Assembly: GCA_944340905.1 (NCBI GenBank)
Contig: CALVLT010000003.1
Location: forward strand, 17,184 to 81,183
Length of the DNA stretch: 64,000 nt
Origin: an uncultured Clostridia bacterium
Lineage (GTDB): Bacteria > Bacillota > Clostridia > Christensenellales > Borkfalkiaceae
Reading direction: 5' to 3'
The notes below the pieces were generated by a model, which had not been told where the DNA came from, ran no database searches, and saw only the letters and a program-made list of their open reading frames with translations. Below are positions 54,070 to 64,000 of this stretch, in pieces. The position numbers and the translations under genes were made by a program. Every line of letters begins with the position of its first letter. Within the stretch, counting starts at the first letter, position 1.

Positions 54070-54435
54070 ATGTCACGAAGAACGGAACGTGTGGACGGGG
54101 AACTGCAGCGCGAGATCGCCGCGATCATCTCGGGCGAGCTGAAAAACCGCTGCCCCGACCTGAAGGGTCTCATCAGCGTCACGGGGGTGGACGCCGCGCC
54201 CGATTTCAAGACGGCGAAGGTGTATGTGAGCGTCTACGCCGCGAGCGAGGAGGAGAAAAAGGCGTCGCTCGCCGTGCTGCGCGAGAACGCGGGTCTCGTG
54301 CGCCGCGCCCTCGCCGGCGTCATGCGCATGCGCACCGTTCCCGCCCTCACCTTTTTGGAGGATACGAGCATGGCGTACGGCTCGCACATGGACGCGCTGT
54401 TCGCCTCCCTGCACGATAAGGAACAGAAAAAGTGA
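54070..54435 (+). CDS. rbfA: ribosome-binding factor A
   Basis: RbfA, 121 aa, a KH-type 30S maturation factor. RTERVDGELQREIAAIIS opens the protein, with ISVTGVDAAPDFKTAKVYVS and the C-terminal PALTFLEDTSMAYGSHMDALF block. GGAGAAGGAG precedes the ATG. It overlaps nrnA by GTGA. Confidence 0.96.
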   Translation: MSRRTERVDGELQREIAAIISGELKNRCPDLKGLISVTGVDAAPDFKTAKVYVSVYAASEEEKKASLAVLRENAGLVRRALAGVMRMRTVPALTFLEDTSMAYGSHMDALFASLHDKEQKK

Positions 54436-55400
54436 ATACGTTATCGGAAATTGCGGACGTTTTGAAGCGTCTGAAAAGCGCGGTGATCTTCACGCACATG
54501 CGTCCCGACGGGGATACCCTCGGGGGCGCAATGGCGCTGCATCGCGCTCTTTTTATGCTGAATATCCCAAGCGAGGTCGTCAACGAAGGGGATATTCCCG
54601 AAAAATTCCTCTTTCTCGAGGGGATGAAGGGAATCCGCCGCACGCCCTCGCTCGATGCGGACGGGTATATCTGCGTTGATTCGAGCGACGAGGCGCGCCT
54701 CGGGCTGCTGCAGCCCGTCTTTCTCGCGGGAAAAAAGAAGGGGAAAGTGACCGTCAACCTCGATCACCACGTCTCCAACACGCGCTACTGCAAATATAAT
54801 TTCGTGCGTGCGCGCGCGAGCAACTGCGAAAATATCGCCGAACTCCTTTCCCTGATGGGCGTCGCGGCGGACAAGCTGCTGGCAAGCTACCTTCTGACGG
54901 GCATGATCACCGATTCGGGCGCCTTCTCGCACGGCGACGTCAACGGCGATACCTTCCGCGCGGCGGCAGCCTGTGCGGATGCGGGCGCGGACGTGGGCGC
55001 GATCACCTACGAGGTGTTCAAAAAGCAGAGCAAGGCGCGCGCGGGACTGTATGCGGAGGTCATCGCGCACCTGCGCTACGACCTTGAGGACCGCCTCGCC
55101 GTCGCCCTCGTCACGCAGGCGCAGCTCGCAAAATACGGCCTGAAACAGGACGCCACGGAGGGCATCGTCGATTTTGCGCTCAGCGTGGAGCCGGTCGAAG
55201 TGAGCGTGTGCATGATGGAAGTCAAGAGGGGACAGTACAAGGCGTCGCTGCGCTCCAAGGGGAGGGTCAACGTCAACGAGGTCGCGGGCGTATTCGGCGG
55301 CGGCGGGCACGTGCTCGCCTCGGGCTGCATGTTCTTCGGGGCGTTTGAAGAGGTGTACGACAGGCTGCGCTACGCCGTCGCGCAGAGGCTGCCGCAATGA
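54432..55400 (+). CDS. nrnA: DHH-family oligoribonuclease/pAp phosphatase NrnA
   Basis: DHH-DHHA1 phosphoesterase, 322 aa, degrading nano-RNAs and 3'-phosphoadenosine 5'-phosphate. Metal motifs are THMRPDGDTLGG, CVDSSD, the DHH box in NLDHHVSNT, and GMITDSGAF; the DHHA1 tail has GGGGHVLASGC. It starts at a GTG that overlaps the rbfA stop and overlaps truB by ATGA. This order (rbfA-nrnA-truB-ribF) is standard in Bacillota. Confidence 0.95.
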   Translation: MNTLSEIADVLKRLKSAVIFTHMRPDGDTLGGAMALHRALFMLNIPSEVVNEGDIPEKFLFLEGMKGIRRTPSLDADGYICVDSSDEARLGLLQPVFLAGKKKGKVTVNLDHHVSNTRYCKYNFVRARASNCENIAELLSLMGVAADKLLASYLLTGMITDSGAFSHGDVNGDTFRAAAACADAGADVGAITYEVFKKQSKARAGLYAEVIAHLRYDLEDRLAVALVTQAQLAKYGLKQDATEGIVDFALSVEPVEVSVCMMEVKRGQYKASLRSKGRVNVNEVAGVFGGGGHVLASGCMFFGAFEEVYDRLRYAVAQRLPQ

Positions 55401-56230
55401 CGGGATTCGTCAATGTGTTCAAGCCGGAGGGGGTCGGCTCCACCAAGGCCGTCGGACGCGTCAAGTATTTGTTAAAGACGCCCTGCGGGCACATGGGCAC
55501 GCTCGATCCGCTCGCGTGCGGCGTGCTGCCCGTCGGCGTCGGCAATGCCGCGCGGCTGTTCGACTACTTTCTCGGCAAGGAAAAGCGCTACACGGCGCGC
55601 TTTGTGTTCGGCGCCACGACGGACACCCTCGACCGCGAGGGGGAGATCGTGCGCGGCGGGCGCGTTCCGGCGGCGGAGGAGGTGGCGGCGGCGCTCCCCG
55701 CGTTTGTCGGGGAGATCATGCAGACGCCCCCCCGCTACAGCGCCGTATCGCTGCAGGGCAGAAGGGGGTACGACCTCGCCCGCAGCGGGGCGGCGTTCGA
55801 GCTGCCCGCAAAACAGGTGCGCATTGCAGCGTTCACGCTGTGTGCGCAGACCGCGCCCGATGAGTATGAATTTGAGATCGTCTGCGGCGGGGGAACGTAC
55901 ATCCGTTCGCTCGCGCGCGACCTCGCCGCCGCGCTCGGCACGCAGGGGTATATGAGCTATCTGCGGCGCACGGCGAGCGGGCCGTTCACCGAAGGCACGA
56001 GCGTTCCATTGGAGGAGCTGACGGCGGAAAATATCCGGGAATGCATCATTCCCACGCAGAGCGTGCTGCCCTTTCCCGTGCTGGAGGGGGCGGACGGGCG
56101 CATTTTCAACGGCGTGGGCGTGCGTGTTCCCTGCGCGGACGGGCGCTATAAGCTCTATCGCGAAGGGGAATTTTACGGTATTGCGCGCGTGGAAAACGGC
56201 ATTGCGCGCGCGGAGAAAAAGTTATGCTGA
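55397..56230 (+). CDS. truB: tRNA pseudouridine(55) synthase TruB
   Basis: TruB, 277 aa, forming pseudouridine 55 in the T-loop. FVNVFKPEGVGSTKAV is the N-terminal motif, the catalytic aspartate is in GHMGTLDPLACG, and YSAVSLQGRRGYDLAR and CGGGTYIRSLARDL are also present. A C-terminal PUA-like stretch completes it. It overlaps ribF by 7 nt. Confidence 0.96.
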   Translation: MTGFVNVFKPEGVGSTKAVGRVKYLLKTPCGHMGTLDPLACGVLPVGVGNAARLFDYFLGKEKRYTARFVFGATTDTLDREGEIVRGGRVPAAEEVAAALPAFVGEIMQTPPRYSAVSLQGRRGYDLARSGAAFELPAKQVRIAAFTLCAQTAPDEYEFEIVCGGGTYIRSLARDLAAALGTQGYMSYLRRTASGPFTEGTSVPLEELTAENIRECIIPTQSVLPFPVLEGADGRIFNGVGVRVPCADGRYKLYREGEFYGIARVENGIARAEKKLC

Positions 56231-57087
56231 TCCTGAGAGAGGGGGAGGGCTTTCCGGACCCCTGCGCCCTGCTGCTGGGCGGATTTGACGGGCTGCACGC
56301 GGGGCATGCCGCCCTGCTTGCGGCGGCGCACGGGACGGGGCTGCCCGTCGGCATCACCTCCATCGCGGGGAACAAGGCGGGGGGCGAGCTGTTCACCGCG
56401 CGGGAGCGGGAGTACGTGTTTGCGGCGCAGGGCATCGCCTTCGTCGCGGAATACCTGTTTTCGGACGCCTTCCGCGCCACCCCGCCCGAGGCGTTTTTGC
56501 GGGAGCTGTTCGCCCGCGTGCAGGCGCGGGCCGTGTTCTGCGGGGAGGACTTCCGCTTCGGCAAGGATGCCGCCGGCACGCCCGCCCTTCTGCGCACGCT
56601 TGCGCCCTGCCCCGTTCAGGTGCTGCCCCTTGCCGAGGCGGACGGGGAGAAGATCGCCACGTCCCGCATCAAGGGCATGGTCGCGGCGGGGGACATCGCG
56701 GGCGCGAACGCCCTTCTGCTGCAGCCCTATTTCATCGGGGGTACGGTGGAACACGGGCGGCACGTCGGCGGGCCTGTGCTCGGGTTTCCCACGCTGAACG
56801 TGGCGCTGCCCGCGCAAAAGACGCCCCCCAAGGAGGGCGTGTATGCGGGCCGCGTGCAGACGAGTGCGGGGGAGTTTCCCGCCGTCATCAACGTCGGCGC
56901 GCGCCCCACGTTCGGGGTAGCGGAAAAGAAGGCGGAGGCATACCTCGACGGCTTTTCGGGCGATCTGTACGGCGCGCAGGTGCGCATCTTTCCCGAACGG
57001 TTTCTGCGCCCCGTCAGACGATTTGAAAGCGCCGCTGCGCTGAAGAAGCAGCTGGAACAGGATAAGGAGGCGCTCCATGTGCCATAA
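56224..57087 (+). CDS. ribF: bifunctional riboflavin kinase/FAD synthetase
   Basis: RibF, 287 aa. The N-terminal FAD synthetase domain has LGGFDGLHAGHAAL and FCGEDFRFGKDAAG; the C-terminal riboflavin kinase domain (about 165-287) has GPVLGFPTLNV and PKEGVYAGRV. It makes FMN and FAD. It overlaps the next gene by 11 nt and follows truB as usual. Confidence 0.95.
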   Translation: MLILREGEGFPDPCALLLGGFDGLHAGHAALLAAAHGTGLPVGITSIAGNKAGGELFTAREREYVFAAQGIAFVAEYLFSDAFRATPPEAFLRELFARVQARAVFCGEDFRFGKDAAGTPALLRTLAPCPVQVLPLAEADGEKIATSRIKGMVAAGDIAGANALLLQPYFIGGTVEHGRHVGGPVLGFPTLNVALPAQKTPPKEGVYAGRVQTSAGEFPAVINVGARPTFGVAEKKAEAYLDGFSGDLYGAQVRIFPERFLRPVRRFESAAALKKQLEQDKEALHVP

Positions 57088-57712
57088 ACAGCTTCCGGCA
57101 GGCTATGTTCTGCATGACACCATCGATCTGCAGGGAAACAGGCGGCAGTTTTGGTCCGTGAACATTCTTGCGCTCGTGCTTGCCGCAGCGCTTGCGGCGG
57201 CGGGCGTTTTTATCGCTCCGTTCAGCGGTTTTTCATCGCGCTTTTCGGACGGGGGATATCTGCTCGCACAGGTCCTTCCCGCCTGTCTTACGGCGCTGTT
57301 CGGTGCGGCCGCCTATCTCATCGCGCACGAGCTGACGCACGGCACATTCCTGTATGCCTTTACCCGCGTGAAACCGAAATTCGGGTTCGTCGGCTGGGCT
57401 GCATACTGCGGCAACAGTGCCTATTGCGATAAACCCCGCTACGCCGTTGTGGCGCTCGCTCCGCTCGTCATCTGGGGTGCGGTGTTCGGCGTACTCAATG
57501 CATTCTTCCACGAAGGGATATGGTTCTGGGCGATCTGGATCTTGCAGATCATCAATATTTCAGGGGCATCGGGCGATGTGTTCGTGTTCTGCAAGCTGCT
57601 GCGTTATCCGAAAGGCGTGCTTGTCGGGGATACGGGGCTGAAGATGTCCGCATGGGTGCCCGCCCGGGAAGGGGCTGTGCCCGATGCGGCTGAAAAAGGA
57701 GACAACGTATGA
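57077..57712 (+). CDS. putative membrane zincin (DUF3267-like)
   Basis: A 211-aa membrane protein with about four hydrophobic segments (near 30-50, 66-86, 122-142, 150-165). The second segment contains AHELTHG, an HExxH zinc-protease motif inside a membrane helix, the pattern of DUF3267 putative zincins. A second-half motif with conserved Asn/Asp (SGASGDVFVF) could give a third ligand. A site-2-protease-like role is possible but unproven. It overlaps both ribF and the endonuclease IV gene, so it is in the operon. Confidence 0.82.
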   Translation: MCHKQLPAGYVLHDTIDLQGNRRQFWSVNILALVLAAALAAAGVFIAPFSGFSSRFSDGGYLLAQVLPACLTALFGAAAYLIAHELTHGTFLYAFTRVKPKFGFVGWAAYCGNSAYCDKPRYAVVALAPLVIWGAVFGVLNAFFHEGIWFWAIWILQIINISGASGDVFVFCKLLRYPKGVLVGDTGLKMSAWVPAREGAVPDAAEKGDNV

Positions 57713-58554
57713 TAAAATTCGGGCCGAGCGGCAATTCCGCAAGCTTTTATGCGGCGGGCTATGAGCACACCGAGGAGGCGGCGTCCTACGTCAAGGAGAT
57801 GGGGCTGGACTGCTTTGAGTATTCCTTCGGGCGGGGCGTGCGCATGGGCGCGGAAAAGGCGCGCTCCATCGGCAGGGCGTTTGCGCAGGAGGGCGTGGAG
57901 ATCTCCGTCCACGCGCCCTATTTCATCAACTTTGCCAATCCCGACGACGAGATGGCGGCAAAGTCCTACGGCTATGTTCTGGACAGTGCCAGGATGGTGC
58001 GCGAGATGGGCGGCAGGCGCATCGTCTTTCACCCTGCGGCGCAGGGCAAGGACGCGCGCGAGAGCGCCGTACAGCGCACCGAGGACAGGCTGAAAATCCT
58101 GCGCGACTATATCTATCTGAACGGACTGCAGGACTGCATGTTCTGTCCCGAGACGATGGGAAAACTCGCCCAGATCGGCACGGTGGAGGAGATCGCCCGT
58201 TTCTGCCTGGTGGACGAGGTGTTTACGCCCTGCGTGGATTTCGGGCACGTCAACGCGCGCGAGCAGGGGAGCCTGAGGACGGAGGAGGACTACCGCCGCC
58301 TGCTCGAATACCTCATCGAAAAGCTCGGCTTTGCGCGTATGCAACACTTCCATGTGCATTTTTCCAAGATCATGTACGGCGCCAAGGGGGAGATCAAGCA
58401 CCTCACCTTTGCGGACGAGGTGTACGGCCCCGAGTTCGCGCCGCTTGCCCGCGTTCTCAAGGAATTAAAGCTCGAGCCGTATATCGTCAGCGAATCGGAC
58501 GGCACGCAGGCGGAGGACGCCCTCGCCATGAAACGCATGTACGAGGCGGTATGA
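57709..58554 (+). CDS. nfo: endonuclease IV-like (AP endonuclease family 2) protein
   Basis: TIM-barrel protein of the Nfo/EndoIV family, 281 aa. Candidate zinc ligands appear in SVHAPYFINFA, VFHPAAQG, FCPETMGK, CVDFGHVNAR, HFHVHFSK and a late glutamate in YIVSESDG. These fit an AP endonuclease acting on abasic sites, although FARMQHFHVHFSK and the length are those of the Bacillota/archaeal-type branch. It overlaps the zincin gene by ATGA and ends the operon. Confidence 0.85.
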   Translation: MIKFGPSGNSASFYAAGYEHTEEAASYVKEMGLDCFEYSFGRGVRMGAEKARSIGRAFAQEGVEISVHAPYFINFANPDDEMAAKSYGYVLDSARMVREMGGRRIVFHPAAQGKDARESAVQRTEDRLKILRDYIYLNGLQDCMFCPETMGKLAQIGTVEEIARFCLVDEVFTPCVDFGHVNAREQGSLRTEEDYRRLLEYLIEKLGFARMQHFHVHFSKIMYGAKGEIKHLTFADEVYGPEFAPLARVLKELKLEPYIVSESDGTQAEDALAMKRMYEAV

Positions 58555-58566
58555 TCGTATCATATG

Positions 58567-58606
58567 AAATCGCCATGCCCGCAAGAAGAGGGCATGGCGA
58601 TTTTTT
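58567..58606. terminator. bidirectional-type terminator
   Basis: A 14-bp stem AAATCGCCATGCCC (58567-58580) / GGGCATGGCGATTT (58590-58603), 9-nt loop, six T on the + side. It separates the nfo operon from the convergent minus-strand gene. Confidence 0.92.
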
Positions 58607-58613
58607 GTTTGCG

Positions 58614-59471
58614 TTATTTCCAGAGTTCTGTGGGGTCGAATCCGAACACCTGTACCACTTCAAACAGGTTGCTGTTCGCAATGTCCTTTGCGGTGCAGAG
58701 CGGCCCTCCGTCCGAATCGATGTCGTAGCCGTAATAGTGATATGCCTGCCAGACGAGGTGCGAACAGTGCGTCTCCTGCGGCGTCTCCCCCTGATCCTTG
58801 GGAGAGAAAAAGCCGACGGTCAGCGAATAGGGGACATTCCGCAGCCGTTCGAGCGCCGTCTGTGCAATGGCGCCCCGCGTTTCGGCGTCCGCATCCTTCA
58901 GACGCAGCACCATGAAGTTGGTTCCGTAGCGGAACCATTCGTCGCCGTAGGTCGTCACGGTGCTGGGAATGCCGAGGGAGACGGACTCCAGAAGGGAGGA
59001 ACTGCGCGCATCGACGACGAGCGCGGCGTGTCCGTTCCGCCAGCCGAAGGAATGGCAGGTGGAGGTGACGAGCACGTCGCCGTTTTCCAGATCGACGATG
59101 GGGGCGCGGTAGCTCGCGTCCGCAAACATATCCCGCTTGGTTGTGATCGACACTTCCTCGTGGGCGAGTTCGCCGTCGTAGAACAGGGCGTCCTGAAAGG
59201 AAAGAATGCGCTCGCTGTCCCCCTTCATGCCCTTGAGCGCAGAGCGCCCCAGCCCCGTCTGCAGGTAGAGCGTCTCGTAGTCCTCGTCCGACCATTCCTC
59301 CCGATCGAGCAGGGCGGTGATGTCCTCGCGCGCATAGGAGGGCAGGGTGCGTGCGCTCGCGTCCACGGCGGCGTCCGCAATGAGCAGGGCGGCGGCCAGC
59401 AGTGCCAGAAGGACGATCAGCGAAAAGAGCACGGCAAGCAGAATAAAAGCAATGCGCCTTACCACCTTCAC
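58614..59471 (-). CDS. YiiX/permuted papain-like cysteine hydrolase, membrane-anchored
   Basis: A 285-aa protein with an N-terminal membrane anchor (about residues 7-33) and an extracytoplasmic region with a permuted NlpC/P60-like (YiiX/YebB) pattern: a histidine in NGHAALVVDARS and a cysteine in THCSHLVWQAYHYYG further C-terminal, the reverse order of classical NlpC/P60. It may hydrolyse an amide or thioester in the envelope. The GTG start at 59471 follows AAGGAGGAA on the minus strand and has its own promoter. Substrate unknown. Confidence 0.78.
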   Translation of the reverse strand: MKVVRRIAFILLAVLFSLIVLLALLAAALLIADAAVDASARTLPSYAREDITALLDREEWSDEDYETLYLQTGLGRSALKGMKGDSERILSFQDALFYDGELAHEEVSITTKRDMFADASYRAPIVDLENGDVLVTSTCHSFGWRNGHAALVVDARSSSLLESVSLGIPSTVTTYGDEWFRYGTNFMVLRLKDADAETRGAIAQTALERLRNVPYSLTVGFFSPKDQGETPQETHCSHLVWQAYHYYGYDIDSDGGPLCTAKDIANSNLFEVVQVFGFDPTELWK

Positions 59472-59507
59472 GGCAAATTCCTCCTTTGCGTTTTTGAACC
59501 ATACAAA

Positions 59508-59536
59508 AGTATAGCCGTTTTTTCATTCGCTGTCAA
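59508..59536 (-). promoter_or_regulatory. SigA-type promoter, minus strand
   Basis: On the minus strand TTGACA (59536-59531) and TATACT (59513-59508), 17 bp apart, serving the YiiX-like gene. Confidence 0.82.
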
Positions 59537-59603
59537 CTCGGGAAGGGGAAAATTGCGTGAAAACCGCGCCCGCAGGGACGCCGTGGTGTAACGTGTACCC
59601 CGA

Positions 59604-59676
59604 GGGGATTCTCACGCCGCGCTGCGCGCGGCTCAGAATGACGTGGCACCAAAAGAACGCCCGCCGACCGTCATTC
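59604..59676. repeat. dispersed intergenic repeat copy
   Basis: GGGGATTCTCAC (59604-59615) through GCTCAGAATGACG (59631-59643), with an inverted partial copy CGTCATTC at 59669-59676. It resembles 45754-45954. The whole 59472-59779 gap contains no gene that I can see. Confidence 0.6.
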
Positions 59677-59779
59677 CGAACGTATGTGAGGAATCCCTAA
59701 GTACGTTGTCTTACGAGCTTGATAATGCGTACAAGCCTTCCTCCTCGGGATGAACGGCGCAGCCGGGAATGGCGCGAGG

Positions 59780-60430
59780 TCACAGGGTATCCACCCTGCG
59801 GGCGAGCACTTCTCCCGTTTCGGCGTCCAGCAGCAGCGCTGTGCGCTCCGAACCATCCGTGACGGCGGCATAGTAATAATTTTTATCCCGCCGCAGCAGT
59901 CGGATGCAGAACTCCCCGCAGAATACCCCGTCCTGTTTCATCCGCCCGAGCGTCTCCTCCTCCGCATCGACAAGCACGGCAAGCGCATCGTCGGGCGTGA
60001 TCGTGGCCTCGGTTTTTACACTCGTTGCCACAATTTCGTGACTTTCGCCGTCCTGTACGACGCGCAGGGAGACGCTCCCCGCGGGAAATTCGTCCACTCC
60101 CTGCGAAAAGCGGTAGTCCCCGAACACGGCGGAAAAGGACGCCTCGCCGCCCCAGCCGTCATCGCAGTATACCTCCACGGTGCCGCCCGTCGCCTGTGTG
60201 AGGACGATGCTCACCTCCACGATGTCCGTCATCGGGCAGGGGATGCCGTCGTCCGCATACGGGTATTCGCGGGAGACGCAGGAGAGCGTCAGCGAAAAGC
60301 TGTCCGTTTCGGCAAGAAAGAGGTCGGAGCGGATTTCGGAGACGCGGTCGGAATAGTCATAGGGGGCGCAGGCGGCGAGCAGCGGCACAAGCCCCGTGAG
60401 CAAAAGGGCGCAAAACGTTCGTTTTTTCAT
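59780..60430 (-). CDS. putative lipoprotein
   Basis: A 216-aa protein with a lipoprotein signal: basic KKR start, hydrophobic stretch and lipobox LAAC at residues 18-21. The mature part is acidic and beta-rich (LTLSCVSREYPY, TVEVYCDDGWGGEASF, and a C-terminal NYYYAAVTDGSERTALLLDAETGEVLARR that looks like a PepSY-like beta hairpin). I do not recognise the family. It is on the minus strand upstream of the YiiX-like gene but separated from it by 308 nt of repeats. No clear ribosome site. Confidence 0.78.
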   Translation of the reverse strand: MKKRTFCALLLTGLVPLLAACAPYDYSDRVSEIRSDLFLAETDSFSLTLSCVSREYPYADDGIPCPMTDIVEVSIVLTQATGGTVEVYCDDGWGGEASFSAVFGDYRFSQGVDEFPAGSVSLRVVQDGESHEIVATSVKTEATITPDDALAVLVDAEEETLGRMKQDGVFCGEFCIRLLRRDKNYYYAAVTDGSERTALLLDAETGEVLARRVDTL

Positions 60431-60492
60431 GCCCTATTCATATGCGCGCCCCCATTCTGAAATGACTTTTCTCATTTTTTTCAAAGATTCGG

Positions 60493-60521
60493 TTGCATTT
60501 TGCCCGCGCGTGTGTTAGAAT
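60493..60521 (+). promoter_or_regulatory. SigA-type promoter
   Basis: TTGCAT at 60493-60498 and TAGAAT at 60516-60521, 17 bp apart, 46 nt before the next start. It would also serve guaB. Confidence 0.72.
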
Positions 60522-60566
60522 AGATAAAATCCTTATGAACGGAGAACTTGTCCGGGCAACCATCCT

Positions 60567-62643
<2,077 letters not shown>

Positions 62644-62654
62644 CGAAACAGCCA

Positions 62655-62678
62655 AAAAACGCCCGCACGGGCGTTTTT
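62655..62678 (+). terminator. intrinsic terminator between guaB and guaA
   Basis: AAAAACGCCCG (62655-62665) / CGGGCGTTTTT (62668-62678), tight loop. guaA has only 31 nt after it and no strong promoter seen, so partial read-through is likely. Confidence 0.88.
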
Positions 62679-62709
62679 CCAATGAAAAATTTTGTTCGGA
62701 GAATACGAT

Positions 62710-64000
62710 ATGCAGCATGAACGCGTGCTCGTCCTCGATTTCGGCGGGCAGTACAACCAGCTCATCGCGCGCCGCGTGCGCGACCTCAAAGTCTACTGTG
62801 ACTTGAAATCCTGCGACATGACCGTCGAGGAGATCAAGGCATACGATCCCATCGGCATCATCTTTACGGGCGGCCCGAACAGCGTGTATGACGCCGCCTC
62901 CCCCCACATCGACCGCGCCGTGCTCGAGCTGGGCATTCCCGTCCTGGGCATCTGCTACGGCAGCCAGCTCATCGCTTACACGCTGGGCGGTCGGGTGGAA
63001 CACGCCGCCGCAAGCGAATACGGCAAGCGGGAATTTTCCTTTGTGAAGGACAGCCCGCTCTCGGCGGACATTCCCGAAACGAGCGTGTGCTGGATGAGCC
63101 ACACCGATCACGTGTGCGCCGTTCCCGCGGGGTTTGAGGTGCTCGCCTCCACGCCTACCTGTCCCGTCACCGTGTACGGCAACATTGGCAAAAAAATATA
63201 CGGCGTGCAGTTCCACCCCGAGGTCGTGCATTCGCAGTACGGCAACAAACTGCTGGAGAACTTCCTCTACAAGGTGTGCGGGGCGAAGGGGGACTGGACG
63301 ATGGGCGGCTTTGTCGCCGAACAGGTCGCCCTGCTCCGCGAGAAGATCGGGGACAGGCGCGTGCTGTGCGCCATGTCGGGCGGGGTGGATTCCGCCGTCG
63401 CCGCCACCCTCGTGCACCGCGCCGTGGGCAGCCGTCTCACCTGCGTGTTCGTCGATCACGGCCTCTTGCGCAAGGGCGAGTCGGAGGAGGTCATGTCGGT
63501 ATTCAAAGAGGGGCTGGGCATGAACCTCATCCGCGCGGACGCGGGCGAGCGCTTTCTTGCCAAGCTTGCGGGCGTCTCCGATCCCGAACAAAAGCGCAAG
63601 ATCATCGGCGCGGAATTCATCAAGGTGTTCGAGGAGGAGGCAAAGAAGATCGGCGCTGTCGATTTTCTGGTGCAGGGCACCATCTATCCCGACGTCATCG
63701 AGAGCGGAAAGGATAAGTCCGCCGTCATCAAGAGCCACCACAACGTGGGCGGGCTGCCCTCCGTGGTCGATTTCAAGGAGATCGTCGAACCGCTGCGCGA
63801 CCTGTTCAAGGACGAGGTGCGCCGCGTGGGAACCGAACTCGGCCTTCCCGAGGGCGTCGTGCAGCGCCAGCCCTTCCCGGGGCCGGGGCTTGCCATCCGC
63901 ATCATGGGCGAGGTGACGCGCGAAAAGCTGCAAACGCTGCGCGACGCCGACTATATTTTCCGCGAGGAAGTGGCAAAGGCGGGGCTTGCGCGTTCGATCT
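62710..64000 (+). CDS. guaA: GMP synthase (glutamine-hydrolysing), partial at window end
   Basis: GuaA, first 430 codons; the gene continues past the window. The class I glutamine amidotransferase domain starts [17 protein letters not shown] and has the nucleophile cysteine in GICYGSQ plus the HPE triad partner in QFHPEVVHS. The ATP pyrophosphatase domain has the PP-loop in [11 protein letters not shown], followed by the dimerisation region with RQPFPGPGL. It converts XMP to GMP. GGAG lies 9 nt before the ATG. Confidence 0.97.
   Translation, partial: MQHERVLVLDFGGQYNQLIARRVRDLKVYCDLKSCDMTVEEIKAYDPIGIIFTGGPNSVYDAASPHIDRAVLELGIPVLGICYGSQLIAYTLGGRVEHAAASEYGKREFSFVKDSPLSADIPETSVCWMSHTDHVCAVPAGFEVLASTPTCPVTVYGNIGKKIYGVQFHPEVVHSQYGNKLLENFLYKVCGAKGDWTMGGFVAEQVALLREKIGDRRVLCAMSGGVDSAVAATLVHRAVGSRLTCVFVDHGLLRKGESEEVMSVFKEGLGMNLIRADAGERFLAKLAGVSDPEQKRKIIGAEFIKVFEEEAKKIGAVDFLVQGTIYPDVIESGKDKSAVIKSHHNVGGLPSVVDFKEIVEPLRDLFKDEVRRVGTELGLPEGVVQRQPFPGPGLAIRIMGEVTREKLQTLRDADYIFREEVAKAGLARSI

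Noticed and set aside
62644-62709. Purine riboswitch before guaA
   Set aside because: The gap is only 66 nt and holds a simple terminator; no aptamer-like junction is visible. The guaB upstream region is coding.

Overview
The window looks like chromosome from a moderately GC-rich, endospore-lineage member of the Bacillota (Clostridia-like). Supporting this are the dgt-dnaG-rpoD macromolecular synthesis cluster, trmK-nif3, ylxM-ffh-rpsP-khpA, rimP-nusA-ylxR-ylxQ-infB-rbfA-nrnA-truB-ribF, a YlbJ-type sporulation membrane protein, and SigA-type promoters (TTGACA/TATAAT) before most operons. I cannot name the genus; a Christensenellales-like relative is only a guess. Almost every gene is on the + strand, and most neighbours overlap by ATGA, GTGA or TAATG, so the operons are very compact. 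I saw no tRNA, rRNA, transposase, prophage, CRISPR array or classical defence system.

Layout: 0-7.6 kb is replication/transcription initiation (dgt, dnaG, rpoD), tRNA methylation, a Nif3 protein, a zinc-ribbon coiled-coil protein, alanine racemase and 5-formyl-THF cyclo-ligase. 7.6-14.3 kb is a membrane protein, rsmD, coaD, aromatic genes (DAHP synthase, prephenate dehydratase), an inverted ylbJ, ylbK and rarA; it is the B. subtilis ylbHIJK neighbourhood with an insertion and an inversion. 14.4-17.9 kb holds a small XRE regulator with twin palindromic operators, the SRP/ribosome genes and a tail-anchored zinc-ribbon protein. 18.1-22.7 kb is a GH3 plus GH31(PA14) glycosidase pair.

22.8-38.2 kb is one long surface-polysaccharide operon: priming sugar-phosphate transferase, a full GDP-mannose to GDP-L-fucose route (guanylyltransferase, phosphomannomutase, an unusual NTase-cupin-PMI fusion, Gmd, Fcl), two GT4 glycosyltransferases, a hexapeptide acyltransferase, Wzy, Wzx and a PfkB kinase. 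The operon has a palindromic operator, a possible attenuating leader and a 3-kb AT-rich core (acyltransferase to Wzy) that looks horizontally acquired. 38.2-41.9 kb holds two unknown membrane proteins and a second hexose phosphomutase. 42.0-44.9 kb is a small regulated module: HTH regulator, glycerol-1-phosphate-dehydrogenase-like enzyme and TIM-barrel epimerase.

44.9-58.6 kb returns to core genes: rpsU, nrdR, ispG, a PolC-derived exonuclease, then the rimP-to-ribF operon, a membrane zincin and an endonuclease IV homologue. In the place where polC normally sits there is only a 505-residue protein with PolC N-terminal, OB and DEDDh exonuclease parts and a possible clamp-binding motif, but no PHP or polymerase domain. 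58.6-64 kb has two minus-strand envelope proteins, a small membrane protein overlapping guaB, and guaA running off the end. Dispersed intergenic repeats with a GAATGACG core lie near 14.3, 45.8 and 59.6 kb.
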